This document shows positions 11,538-22,981 of a stretch of DNA of 64,000 bases, piece by piece. How positions within the stretch are numbered: position 1 is the stretch's first letter; every line of letters begins with the position of its first letter. The notes beneath the pieces are model-generated. The model had not been told where the DNA came from. It made no database searches and saw only the letters and a program-made list of their open reading frames with translations. The DNA lies in contig OX155952.1 of the NCBI GenBank assembly GCA_944548615.1, positions 27,716,418 through 27,780,417 of the forward strand, written 5' to 3'. A program made the translations under genes and the position numbers. This DNA is from Micropterix aruncella (taxonomy: Eukaryota; Arthropoda; Insecta; Lepidoptera; Micropterigidae).

Positions 11538-12086
11538 ACTTTCCTGACGACCTATCGGAAAGGAAAGTATTGTGATCGCGCTAAAAAAAAATTTTGAGAT
11601 GAAGATGGGAATATATATTTTGAGACTCCCTGAGACGATTGAGACTATTTCCAGACCGATCTCTGTCTGTATGTATGTCTGTATGTCTGTATGTCTGTCT
11701 GTATGTATGTATTCTTCCACGATAGCGCCCAGACGCTTAATCGGATTGAGCTGAAATTTGGTATATAAGCTTCTGTTAACCGTCGGAGGAACCCATTAGT
11801 TTTTGGAGTCCCTACGCCCTACGGTTGTGGTACCTCCCATACAAATTTGGGGTTCCCGGCGAAAAAATTGTTTCCGCGATAGCGCCCAGACGCTTAATCT
11901 GTCTAAGTTAAAATTTGGCATAGAAGCTTCTGTTAACCATCGGAAGAACCTATTAGTTTTTGGGGTACTTACGACCAACGTTTGGGGTACCTGCCATACA
12001 AATTTGGGGTACTAGAGTAAAAAATGTCGCTGTTTTATCGCACCTCCCCGGATACTAGTCAGGAAAGTCTTGGGGTGACACAACCG
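11538..12086 (-). repeat. Dispersed repeat E5, minus-strand copy
   Basis: Reverse orientation of the family. It starts with CGGTTGTGTCACCCCAAGAC on the minus strand (from 12086) and ends with GCGCGATCACAATACTTTCC (near 11560). Perfect 11-base inverted ends ACTTTCCTGAC lie at 11538-11548 and 12058-12068. The block TCCACGATAGCGCCCAGACG occurs near 11716, and CGCGATAGCGCCCAGACGCT recurs near 11875, with their shared downstream context, so the interior contains an imperfect direct duplication about 160 bases long. TCTGTATGTATG-type simple repeats lie at 11663-11712. Confidence 0.7.
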
Positions 12087-12241
12087 ATTTTTTTTGTATT
12101 TCCATCGAAATGTAAATTTTCATAGAAATTTGTATGTAGCGCAGTATCATTGTCTAAACTTAATATGAACTGTCATAATATATGACTGTCATGTAATATA
12201 TGATAAACTGATAAACCGTAATATATGATAAACTGTCATAA

Positions 12242-13076
12242 TCTTAATATATATAAATTACGTGTCACGTTGTTTGTCCGCGATGGACTCCTAAACTACT
12301 TAACCGATTTGAATCAAATTTGCACACAATGTGCAGTTTGATCCAACTTGAAAGATAGGATAGCTTACGTCTTAATTTATAGTCGCGATATTATTTTATT
12401 GCAATGTCTATTATTTGACATTCGCAATTATCTGTTAGTTCCAAACGATTTTAACAGATGGCGTTATCTATTGAGTAATCCATAGATGGCGCTGCTATGT
12501 TAAACCTACAAACGTCATAGTCGGCCAAGCGTTATTCTAAATTCAAAATATTGTGAAGGTAATACGGTGAAATTATTCCTGCTTTTTAATTATTTGTGCT
12601 TCATTGTTCAAAACTCTTTAATTAAAATATATACATGTAAGTATTATCACATAGTTATAAAAGTGGAATAACTGCAGTATCAGGAACCTCTCTCCAATTT
12701 TTTTCATTTTAATGCTAAATCTGGAAGAAAATTGTGTCGGTCGCTATAAATAAACGAGATATAGGCATTCAAAGTTTAAATGTTAAAAACAGGCCAAAAT
12801 AATATAATATAAAAATGGATGTTGGTATATCTGTATGCCCGTCTGTCCGAGTTTAATAGACTCCGAAACCGTTTGACTGATCACCATGAAAGTTTGCATA
12901 TATATGTATTTTTTCATGGTTAAGGTTTTTATATATATCCGCTTTGTTGCAACTTTCAACTAGACGGCGCTGCAGCACACCAACTTCTATACTGCTCAAC
13001 CGATCGCCATGAAAATTGGTATACATTGGTATTTGAGAACAGATATAACACGGGCAACGCCGGGTAATACCACTCG
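12242..13076 (+). mobile_element. Non-autonomous Helitron, apparently full length
   Basis: It begins TCTTAATATATATAAATTAC after a host A and ends CACGGGCAACGCCGGGTAAT then ACCACTCG before a host T. The early block CACGTTGTTTGTCCGCGATG is one I associate with lepidopteran Helitrons. A CTCG end instead of CTAG would be one substitution. Its last 260 bases are repeated at 41243-41525, where the end is an exact CTAG. There is no Rep/helicase coding sequence, so movement would need a helper in trans. The 5' boundary is the less certain one. Confidence 0.55.
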
Positions 13077-14364
13077 TATAAGACTGAAAATAACTGTCAA
13101 ACAAATGAAACTTTGCTTTGCTTGACCAGAGCGTTTGCTTGCGTTGCTATTTATGTTTCACTTTTAATTGCTTTTTATATTTTTTTCATAACTATTTTTT
13201 AACTTTATATTGTACCTCTTTCAATTTATATCGGTAAACAATATTATTACCATAAACATACCATAAACATACGGCATAAAAAATAACATATAAGCATAAT
13301 ATAGTAGTAAAGCCAATGATGTTTTAAATTACAAAATATGCTAAATAATACTATACAAAGAAAACCAAAAATAATTTAAAACTAACAGTTAAAATCGCTT
13401 TGTGCGAGTGTATGTGTGTTGGTGTGTTTTTGTGTGATGGAGAGCGCGTATGTATGCATGTGTATGTATTTGTATGTGTGTGTGCGTGTATGAAAGTGTG
13501 TGTGGGTGTGTGTATCTGTAGTGCGAATGTGCTTGTGAGTACTTGTATTAAATGCTAATTCAATCCGATCTGATAATCAGCTTTTCACGTACCTCCTTAA
13601 CAAAGGATCGACTATATTGGTGGTTCAATATGTCAATATCGTTATAGCACACATTGTATGCATGCATAACGCGCGGCAATAACGAATTGGAAACATAGTT
13701 AGTGTTGAACCTTGGTACTTAAAAAGTTAAGTTAGCGCGCGCGAGTCGGGAAGGCGCTCGTATGCTCACCCTACTCAGAAGGTATGGACTGTCCGACCCA
13801 GTAATGTTATTAATAAGTTTTATACGCTTGAAGAAGTAAAAATAATTGAAGTTACGCAGTGTGTTAAAATGTTTAGTGTATCAATTTAAAACATCAGAAA
13901 AATGTCTTTAGTTAATATACGTCAATTTCTTTTTTTAAGAGAAAATGTTATATTTAATGTAACCAGTATTACATCTTTTTTTTTCTTTTGTTCTAGGTAA
14001 GCGCGTCTGCATTGCTCCTAAACTTCTGTCTTCGCAAGGTAACAGTTTTTTTTAGAACTGTGTGTTTAGTTGCAATTCCTCGCTTATTTTTATCTATGCG
14101 ACATAGCGTTGGTCTTGAAAATATGTAATCCGGAATGGAGAGATTCATTAAGGAGGGATTAGTCGGCATTGAAATGAGAGCCCAGTATGCGCCGGACTCG
14201 ACCGCCCTATTCAACGAAGATATGATGGTAGCGAAGGGGAGTCAGTAATTGCCTATATAGGCGATTGCCCCCTTAGCTTTGGCATCCGCCACCACCACTG
14301 TTATTGCAAACTAAAAATATGTAATCGAGAGTCATTTTGGCATTTTGCTAGAGTTACCAAAAAA
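13077..14364. other. Gene-free stretch with GT-rich microsatellite
   Basis: 13402-13535 is rich in (GT)n and TGTATG words on the plus strand. 13560-13800 is unique, GC-richer and without a coding frame. 14225-14290 contains the palindrome GCCTATATAGGC (near 14252). Confidence 0.45.
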
Positions 14365-14707
14365 TTGGTTGTGTCACCCCAAGACTCCCGGCAAGTAGAC
14401 AACGCCATTGCCAACCCCATCCCCCCGCGCGCCAATTCGTGATATATTTGTTGTTTATTCCGTGGAATTAAAATTGTATTTCTTCAAAAATAATGTAATA
14501 ATATCTTAAATATGGCGTTCTTTAAATATTATTTCCTTCGCTTCTATACAAGATATTCTAACCCAATGTGATTTTGGTCCAACAAGGCACCTGCGTACCG
14601 AATTTCAAGTCTCTAACATTTCGAGATTGCCGTATTTCGTGTAATATTTCGAGATTGCCGTATGACTAACGCACCCTCTGATGGACCGATTTCAACTCTT
14701 ACCATGA

Positions 14708-15234
14708 TGAAATCACCAAAATTTGTCCTTCTATAATAAGATTCCAGAGCAAATGAAAAGCCTTGGAGAGGACCAATTTAAAAAGATAATTATACATAAT
14801 TTGGTAAGAAACCCAATTTATGGTTTAAGGGAGTTTGAAAATTCTGAATTTATTTTCCATTTTGATGATTAATGAAATGCGTAAAGTTTTAAACATAATG
14901 GTATTATGATAGCTGACATTCTAATTTTCATATAATTAAATTCATTTAAAAAAAAAAATACGAAGGCATATTGCTGGATTGGCAATAAAATATATATTTT
15001 TTGATTATTCTACATAGAATTTGCATTTCTATTTTAATATATTATTCTCCCTGACATTAGCATATTTTGATTATTTGTATGTAGGTAATATTGAATATAA
15101 TATTACAGCCATGACAACTATCACGATAGTTATGTTTATAATAATGAAATTTTTAGCATTTAATTTTGTGACGCATCCAAGTGTAGGAATGCCTATCTAC
15201 TGGAGTAGTTGATTGTATTGTATTGTATTGTATT
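14708..15234 (+). pseudogene. Nested 5'-truncated LINE: last 53 codons and 3' UTR
   Basis: From 14711 to the stop at 14870-14872 an open frame of 53 codons ends a non-LTR reverse transcriptase: FYNKIPEQMKSLGEDQFKKI, then IIHNLVRN and a terminal HFDD before the stop. The pattern 'F.NK.P...K.L....FKK.....L' is the usual C-terminal signature of Jockey/BS-type polyproteins. About 340 bases of AT-rich 3' UTR follow, ending in four to five copies of TTGTA (15211-15234) as the tail. The position exactly at a break in the surrounding E5 repeat supports an insertion. A clean target duplication is not visible. Confidence 0.65.
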
Positions 15235-15303
15235 GACGCCCGCATGCCAAATTTCAGCTCAATCGGATAAGACGATTAGATGATATCGTGGAGGAATACA
15301 CAG

Positions 15304-15305
<2 letters not shown>

Positions 15306-15334
<29 letters not shown>
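15306..15334 (+). repeat. (AC)n microsatellite inside E5
   Basis: A pure dinucleotide run lies after the GTGGAGGAATACACA block. Copy 2 has a shorter ACACACACA at the homologous place, so the microsatellite is an expansion of E5 sequence. Confidence 0.8.
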
Positions 15335-15339
<5 letters not shown>

Positions 15340-15486
15340 AAACTCACAAACAGACATCAGCCTGGAAATGGTCTTAGTAGTAACAGTGGGGTTAGGGGGG
15401 GGGGGGGGAACCAAAATGTATATATCCGTCTTTATCTCGAAAAATATTTTTGCGCGTTGACAATACTTTCCCTCTTCCGGGAATGT

Positions 15487-17155
15487 AAAATCCAATCCGA
15501 TTCTAATACACATTGGGCTCGATTGGGTTTTTCGCGAACTTAAATCCGAAATTAGTTTAGGCGAAAGCGACAAAGCAATAAACGAGACAGAGCAATACGT
15601 TAGAGCGGAATGTCAAATGAACGATTATCTGTTTTCCTGAATAAAACTACAAACCGAAAATAAAGCGGCTGAATCTAAGAGCGCACGAAATATTTTCATA
15701 CTTATTCGGATGGCTATCGGATTAGTACATTTGTAATAATTATAAGCGATATGATAGTCGTTTGTTAGAATTTAATACTTCTCGAATCAGAAACTAAAAC
15801 TTCTATTTCAGTCTAAAATATTCATTCATTAAATCATTGATAGTCATATAGTTACTATAATCATATAGCTTTCCTCTCACAAAGTCAAAATTGAAACTAC
15901 TGTAAATTCCATTAATTTCCATTAGCACAAGAGCAGCTAATAAACTCACAGATGAACGCTTGATTGACCTCAACCATTAAGGCTTTGAAATAAATGACCA
16001 ATTAGCGTGATTCGTTTATTTGTTCCGAGCCGAACATCATTTTTCCCGACGGCGAGCTTTCATACAAATTATGACGTTAAGCTTTTGCAATCCGCATCCG
16101 ATATGTTCACGGTAATGTTTTATTAACCCATGTTAGTTATTTAATTTGTTTGTCTACAATTATGTTATATGTGTATATAGAAACTGCGACACTTTAGATT
16201 ATGCCGCATCAGAGTTCTAGGAAACTATACCTACTAGTACTACTTACGTATTACTACAAGAGGGTTCTACAACTTTAGATCTCGAATCAGAAACGTTCTA
16301 CCTAGAAACCCACGTTACTGTTATTATTTCACAAATCCTGCGATGCGAAACATAATCATAGATTACTTTTAATTCTGATTTGTGGCAGAAAAACTTGTAG
16401 GAATTCCTTTTCTGTATAAACCGCTATCTGGCGTGATAAACTGAATCGCCGGACACTGCTCGCATCTATCAAATCCTCATGTGACATTACATTTACTACT
16501 CGAAATATAGTTGAGACGGGGGCCGGTAGGCGCAATTATTAGTTTAGTTTTTTTTGTGTGTGTAAAACTTTAGGACAAAAATAAGATATATACAGTTATC
16601 AGTTACCTGGTATACAGTTATCTTGAATAAACATATTTTTGTAATTTTAAACTCATAGCAATATTACTTGAAATATGAAAACTACATTATTAACAGTCAT
16701 CCATTCTGAGGGACCTTTAAATTATATTTCTGTTAAAATTGTAGCGTAACGTTTCTGCTTTCTCCCTTTGTCTTTTAGATGTGAATATTTTCATTTTATT
16801 ATGCATGTTTAAAATAATAGTTACGTTTAGTATTACATAGAGTCAACTGCGCCAAATAGCCCCTACAAGAATGCGCCAATCTACCTCAACTATCCGTTTA
16901 CATTTCTAACGAACACAAACAAATGGAGTCATTCATCTCTAGATGAATTATATTCGTTATATATTTTTTATTTTTTTATTACCTAAATGTATACAGCATA
17001 TTCACTTTATAAAAGAACATTTTATAAATTAACATTAATATAGCCATTAATACATTTCAAATTAGCAAATAATTTAAAGCACCTATTTAAAAGATAATAA
17101 CTTTTTTTTAAGAAAAAAGGAAAAAGAAGTACTTCTACATTTAAATGTATAAGTA
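15487..17155. other. Gene-free stretch
   Basis: Unique sequence. A modest GC-richer island lies at 16010-16110. The rest is AT-rich. No exon, RNA gene or paired repeat was recognised. Confidence 0.4.
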
Positions 17156-17470
17156 CATTATAAATAGGATAGAAAACGAAATTACCGCGTGAAATTTGTA
17201 GGACCCGACGTTTCGGTGACGTTGCAAGACGGATTTTAAAAATTCCCGCGCTCCGAGCCCGGCCCCCCACCACCGTTATAACCTACGCAGTGGCGGCAGC
17301 GGTTTGCGGCCTACCCGCAAAACAACGGACTGACAGCTCTTCAGATTACCCTAGACAACGGCGGCTGCAACGTCACCGAAACGTCGGGTCCTACAAATTT
17401 CACGCGGTAATTTCGTTTTCTATCCTATTTATAATGTCAAACAACCGCGATAGTCTTCGATTTTGTATAA
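17156..17470. mobile_element. Foldback element F71 with perfect 71-bp arms
   Basis: The left arm 17156-17226 and the right arm 17366-17436 are perfect reverse complements over all 71 bases (left arm begins CATTATAAATAGGATAGAAA). They enclose a 139-base GC-rich loop. The right arm is followed by GTCAAACAACCGCGATAGTC, which is also attached to the copies at 5036 and 37351. Perfect arms imply recent insertion or arm homogenisation. The element encodes nothing, and the transposase class is unknown. Confidence 0.8.
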
Positions 17471-20400
17471 GTACAATAGGGGAATGGAAAATATGATATG
17501 ATATGATATATTATAAATTATATCATACCTGATATTCATCTCTAGATAAATCGGTCTCATCTACAGTCTAGATAGATTCCTAGTAGCACAGGCTACAACA
17601 GAATATAAATCGATTTAATTTAGGTGTAGTCGTTTAGAGCAGGTGATGTTTGAAATTGAAATAACAAAATTTATTCTAGTCACAAAATTAACGATATCAC
17701 CGCAGGCACACAGTCGCAATCCATACCCTAACATAAGCCAATAGACCATCGTCGAATGACGCGATAAGGAGCAGGTACATTGTTGATAACCTTGTGAAAT
17801 ATTTGAGTTGTGCCAGACTACCCGTGCGCCTACCAGCCCCGCTCTCCCTTATGCTGAATTAAGTCTTGAATTTGGCGATGGACAGCTTGTGTAGATTTTG
17901 ATAGTAGCTACTAGGTTTTTTTTGTCTTTTTATATAGAATTTGTAATAGCGTAGGGTATGGGTAACACTATTTTGGTAAAACCCTTTTTTCAAATTTCAA
18001 TACCAAAGCGTACAAAATAGAGTTAGCTGTCTGTCTGCTTGTCTGTCTATCTGTCATCGTTAATTATCTCGCCAGTTTTTGAGTTATCGACATGTACTTG
18101 GTCGATCGGTCGCGTTTGCGCAGAGTCTGCTAAAATTATTATGGTTCTCACTTTACAATCGCTTGAAAATTAAAAATAAAAGCACCTTGAATTGTGTGCC
18201 GATTCAAATTCTAATTAATTTATTCATATTCAATTTACGTTTTTACAATTTTAAATAGTCAAAAGCTAACTAGACGGCCGCCTGTTCTAAGGTAGACAAT
18301 TTATTTTCATCGTTAATATTTTAGAATTTCTTTTAACATAAAATTACCCTACATACAATTCAAAACAAAATGTCATAAGAAATATAAAATATCAGTAAAA
18401 AAAATCAGAAATAGTCAAATTATCAGAAATAGTCAAATATCAAATTATTATAAAATAATATTTATTGAATTGCCAAGAAAATTCCAGAGTTAATCAAGCT
18501 AATAAATGATAATAAAATAATAATCTAATTAATTATAATCCAATTAATCAATTTAATCCGATTTCCAGCCAGTTAAAAGGTTGCGTGCACTGGAAGATAA
18601 AATCAATTATGCATGGTACCTCTTCGAACCGATCACATGCGGCAAATTGGTCCTGCCTGCCGAATATATTTCCACCAGCGGTTTTGATAGAGGCTACCCT
18701 TACTTGCTTGTCCCTTCTTTAAAAAACCTCCATTGGGCTTCATGCTGTTGAAGAATGGCAGATTATTCTCTTGACAAAATCTAGAGGACCAACTTTCAAG
18801 TTAGGCTTTTCCTTGGCCTATTTATGTCGTTCCTGCTATGTGATCAAATATGAGGTCATTATTGTCATTATCAAATATCATTATTGTTTTTTTCGTACTG
18901 CGTCTAGGTTTTTTTTATGCCTACACAAAAATTTGTTTCCTTTTTATTTCCCAATAGTATATAGTACGGTGGATACATATTACGGGAAAAATAAAATGAA
19001 GTCTATGGCTATCGTTTTTGAGAAGTAAGAAAATGTAAATGAAAAGGAAAACTATTAACCTTACGTCGATAAGCAATAGTTTTGGGAAAAATAAAAACAA
19101 TTATACACGACTTAATGAGTTCTACTCACGTACAAAGTTGGATCTTTATACAAAATTCAAAAACACACCTGAAAAACAATAAGTTTACATCGTTTTGAAG
19201 AGGATATTTAAAAAATATTTCAACAATATATTTCTTATAGACGAGCATTATAATCTTGTGTATATGCAATTTTCTTATAATTAAATATCGATATCAACGG
19301 ACTGCTAAAGCTCTAGTCGATCTGTGTGGAAAAATTTCATAACAAACACCTATTTTTTGATAAGGTACGGAACCAACGGCGCGCGAATAGGCACCTGCTC
19401 TGATTTCATTTCCTTCATTTCACAACTCAGGAAGCTTGCTACTATACAACTCGTAGAATGTGAGCATGGAGCATGGTAAAGAAGCAGATTTCTTCCGGGT
19501 AGAAGAGCGGGGTTCAAATACCTTGTTGCACTCGGAATAACCCATCACCACACTAAGAAAAATATTGGACTTCTTCTTATCTTACCGTTTTGTTATTACG
19601 GTTTTATACAGAATAATGATGTTTCAATCGTAATTTTGATGAATTACCAGGAAATTGATTAAAACTCTATTATTCGATTATATGTTTCACCATGCTCCGT
19701 ACAGGTAATACAAAAATAACGGTATAATGTAGCTTCCACATGATTCATGTAATTGACTATAACCTTACGTATGTATGTAATAACATGCTGTAATGATAAT
19801 AGCAAGATCTCGTTGTGCGTCGTAAGGAATTAACGGCGTAGTTACTATGCCCGTGACATGGTAGCTACACCGTTACGCGGCATGTTGATTCATACATACG
19901 GATCACAATCCATGTTTGAAGCATGCGTACTTCCGTGTATTATAGCGTTATATTTTTTTATCGGTGCAGTCTAGTACCAATGTGCATTTTAGTACCACTT
20001 TAATTTACTTTTTCAACCTGACCTGCCGCCATAAGCATTCAAGAGCTGAATTATATTCTTGTGACGCGTACAATTCAACTACTGCTTCGACTGTAGGTTC
20101 TATGAGAACCTAAAAGCGTAGCATTTGTAAGTTGGACGTTTCGGTCGGCGGGCGTCCGCGAGGACACTTTTATTGCTCGCGCTAAATCCCCGATTAATCC
20201 CAGATTTGCGAGCGCTTAATCCGCGCTCGCGTCGGACCATCACGGCGATCGCCACACACGCACACACATCCCGCATATCTCCGCATCCCGAGAAACTCAC
20301 ACGGGCACACCACACATACACATACACATGATCTCTGACATTTTTATTGCTTGATTTCGGGATTGCGGGAATGCGCAACGGTACGTGCCAATGACGCTCA

Positions 20401-20568
20401 AATGGAATATCGCGAACCTACACATGGATCTAAAATTGTCACGCCCGAATAGGATGTGGATTCTTTATATAGTAAAAAATGAATATTAATATAAACCTTA
20501 TTTAATTTTCGATGTCGTAATAGCGTCGGAATAGAAAGAGACAATACGATCTTAAGGGACAAGATTTT
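17471..20568. other. Gene-free stretch with two unique GC-richer islands
   Basis: 18560-18720 and 20090-20410 are GC-richer unique islands. The second is open on the minus strand for 92 codons (20378-20100) but has no domain. 18402-18440 carries a 19-base tandem duplication of ATCAGAAATAGTCAAAT-type sequence. A B-box-like GGGTTCAAATACC at about 19513 has no tRNA-like context. Confidence 0.4.
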
Positions 20569-20960
20569 TTTAATAAACTGGAGCGTCTACAAAATGTCTG
20601 CGCAAGGTCTGTGTTTAACCTGCGCAAATACGATCACGTGTCAGCCTCTCGGAATAGCATTCATTGGCTACAGATTCCAAATCGCAGAAATCTAAATATC
20701 CTATCCATGTTGCACAATGTGCTCAACCTCATCTTCTTATCCGAATGATACTGTCACCTTGCTAGGAAGTCTTGGTCTCCCACTCCGGTTAAGTCAGAAT
20801 AACGTGATTGGCATCCCAACCTATAATACACCATTCTATTCTCACTCTTTCTCGGTCCACGCAGCTCGTATATGGGACCAGCTCCCTTCAAACACACGAG
20901 GCTTTCGATCGCTCTCTAAGTTTAAGTTCCTTCTGAAAAATCAATTTCTCTCTCGCTGAG
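20569..20960 (+). pseudogene. Second CR1-like RT C-terminal fossil
   Basis: Same protein region as at 7262 but a different copy: FNKLERLQNVCARS, then NLRKYDHVS and WLQIPNRRNLNIL. The frame then slips by one base near 20730 and continues as TPFYSHSFSVHAARIWDQLP, ending KNQFLSR stop at 20957-20959. It aligns block by block with 7400-7812. No 3' UTR with the AATAAGCTCGCC motif follows. Instead a (GA)n run starts 20 bases later, so the 3' part is deleted or replaced. It is 5'-truncated and inactive. Confidence 0.7.
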
Positions 20961-20977
20961 TGCGTATTGTTTAGGAC

Positions 20978-20990
20978 GGAGAGAGAGGGA

Positions 20991-21024
<34 letters not shown>
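20978..21024 (+). repeat. (GA)n microsatellite
   Basis: GA repeat with a few G interruptions (GAGGGAGAGGGAGAGA) directly after the CR1-like fossil. Confidence 0.85.
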
Positions 21025-21026
<2 letters not shown>

Positions 21027-21272
21027 CTCATACCCTAATCACTTATGTATGTAGATGTAATTATTAAAAATGAAGTGCCATTAAAAATTAACACAAAATC
21101 CTCACTGACTATTATGGAACGATTGAAATCGGACAGTTTTAAATCAGGATTGCCGAAGAACTCCTTTCCCAGTCCAGTAACATGAAGCATATGGCAAACT
21201 TTAAAAGACGATCCGTAAAAGCGTGAGAAAACATTTTTGACAGAGAAAACGGTCATAAAAGAAATTATTGCC

Positions 21273-21500
21273 GAGTTCATTATTAATTACCAAGATGTCA
21301 TTACCAAAAAATCATTAAATAACGAGACGATGATGAAAAATGGAAAATGAGTTCATTATTAATTACCAAGATGTCATTACCAAAAAATCATTAAATAACG
21401 AGACGATGATGAAAAATGGAAAATGAGTTCATTATTAATTACCAAGATGTCATTACCAAAAAATCATTAAATAACGAGACGATGATGAAAAATGGAAAAT
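21273..21500 (+). repeat. Perfect tandem triplication, 76-bp unit
   Basis: Three adjacent copies of a 76-base unit starting GAGTTCATTATTAATTACCA (21273, 21349 and 21425) and ending AATGGAAAAT. I see no difference between the copies. The block ends at 21500, where unique sequence GTCAAGTAGT follows. This is a young expansion. The unit has no TIRs and does not look like a known satellite. Confidence 0.9.
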
Positions 21501-22981
21501 GTCAAGTAGTGATCAACAAGATCAAGTATAGTTCTATAAAATAAGATTTTTCCCTGATGAATAACTTACATACCCGAGCAAAATTTAGGCCCGGGATCTC
21601 AATGTCAACATATACGATTTTATCTATGTAACTGTTTCTCACTCACTATGACTAACCGTAGTCACCGCCGAAACTCGATGACCACGCATTTCCCCTCCCT
21701 CTCTTCATCGACAATCCGCTAATTCTAATATAGGATTAAATAACGAGAGAGGATTATATGCATCCATTGATGCACGTTATCGGCCTGTGACAGGGACGCC
21801 ACCCGACAACGAATATCCAAATACTCGATTTTGTTACGTCCCTAGTGTTATTGTTTTAGCTGAACTATACGAGCACCATATGGTCCTCGATAGACTGGCA
21901 GAAAGAAAAAAATATTTTTACATAAATACATCAAAGTGCTAAATGTCATCTAATTTTATAATTTTATGATTTAAATGCTTGTTATATTTATATTCCGTAA
22001 TGTCCTGGGGCTATATAAATGGCAGTCTGGCTACTCGGAGCAGTTGCACTGGCAGGAATCTCAAATTCAAATCTCCTGAAAAGTAAAAAGTAATCAAAAT
22101 CTACCATGGCCTAGTTATGTACATTGGGTCTAAAATCAATCTAAAATAAAGTCATTTTATTGGGTCTAAAATCAAAATCATATGATTTTATTCAGTAATA
22201 TTAAAGATATATTTTGGAATAGGTACATTTTTTTGTTGGAAAAAAAGATATGGTCTGTTTTTGTCTTGAGAATTTTAAAATGAAACAAATTGCCTATATT
22301 TTTCATTTTTATTTTAAAAATGTTACATTTATTGCCAACATTATACAAAAACTACTCTTCTCCAGCTTCATTCCTTCGTCCTCGTCAGTTTAAGACGTGG
22401 CATGTTCCTCATTTTCTTAAGACTTAATAAAATCAATCAAAGTATTTCATTTCAATTTGGTTCATGTAGATTCTTTATGTCATTCAGTTTTTACTGTTTT
22501 ATATTAATACTGAATGGTTCTTTGTAAATTATTTTATCTTCACCGAGAAGTATCATATTTTTTACATTAATTCAAGGCTTTAATAAACAAAATGTCTTCC
22601 AGACATGAATGATGCGCGTTCTGAGTAACATCTTTTCAAAACAATTTTGTTAAAGAAACTTGAGAAGTTGGTATCTTTTATGCATTAGGTTGATGGATAA
22701 CCTAAAATCGAACAACTTTGCATTCATAACTTATATTCGCCAAAAAGGTTACTTGGGCTGTTTTTGTTGTGAGCGAATCAATTACGAATATAATTTGCAT
22801 ATCTTGAAAATGAGATTTTTTGGATGTTCAATGTTGCTATTTACAAAATCGGGTAAAGAGTTGTGAAAATAACAAAAAAAAATAAAATAGAATTAAAACT
22901 ATTAACTACTCTAGTGTCGATTTTATTTGTAATATTTCACAATATTTGACTCTAGCTTCTTGGAGGATTAGAGTTTTTATA
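21501..22981. other. Gene-free stretch
   Basis: 21640-21830 is a unique GC-richer island with ATTA-core and TGCAT-type words. 21950-22980 is AT-rich and featureless. No gene recognised. Confidence 0.4.

Larger units (their letters stand above)
14365..15486 (+). repeat. Dispersed repeat E5, copy 4, interrupted by a LINE
   Basis: Starts GGTTGTGTCACCCCAAGACT and ends GCGCGTTGACAATACTTTCC then CCGGGAATGT. The family blocks are present but split. The left part ends at CTCTTACCATGA (14707), and the right part resumes at ACGCCCGCATGCCAAATTTC (15235). In other copies these two are adjacent (ACC..ATGATGCCTGCATGCC), so 14708-15234 is an insertion. An 18-base direct repeat ATTTCGAGATTGCCGTAT occurs at 14618 and 14646. 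The family G-run is about G12 here (near 15397). Confidence 0.75.

Noticed and set aside
14250..14265. Palindrome GCCTATATAGGC as an operator site
   Set aside because: Twelve-base palindromes of this kind are expected by chance in 64 kb.
19500..19530. B-box-like GGGTTCAAATACC suggesting a tRNA or SINE
   Set aside because: No A box at the right distance and no cloverleaf pairing.
21273..21500. CRISPR-like array
   Set aside because: Repeats are directly adjacent without spacers and the DNA is eukaryotic.
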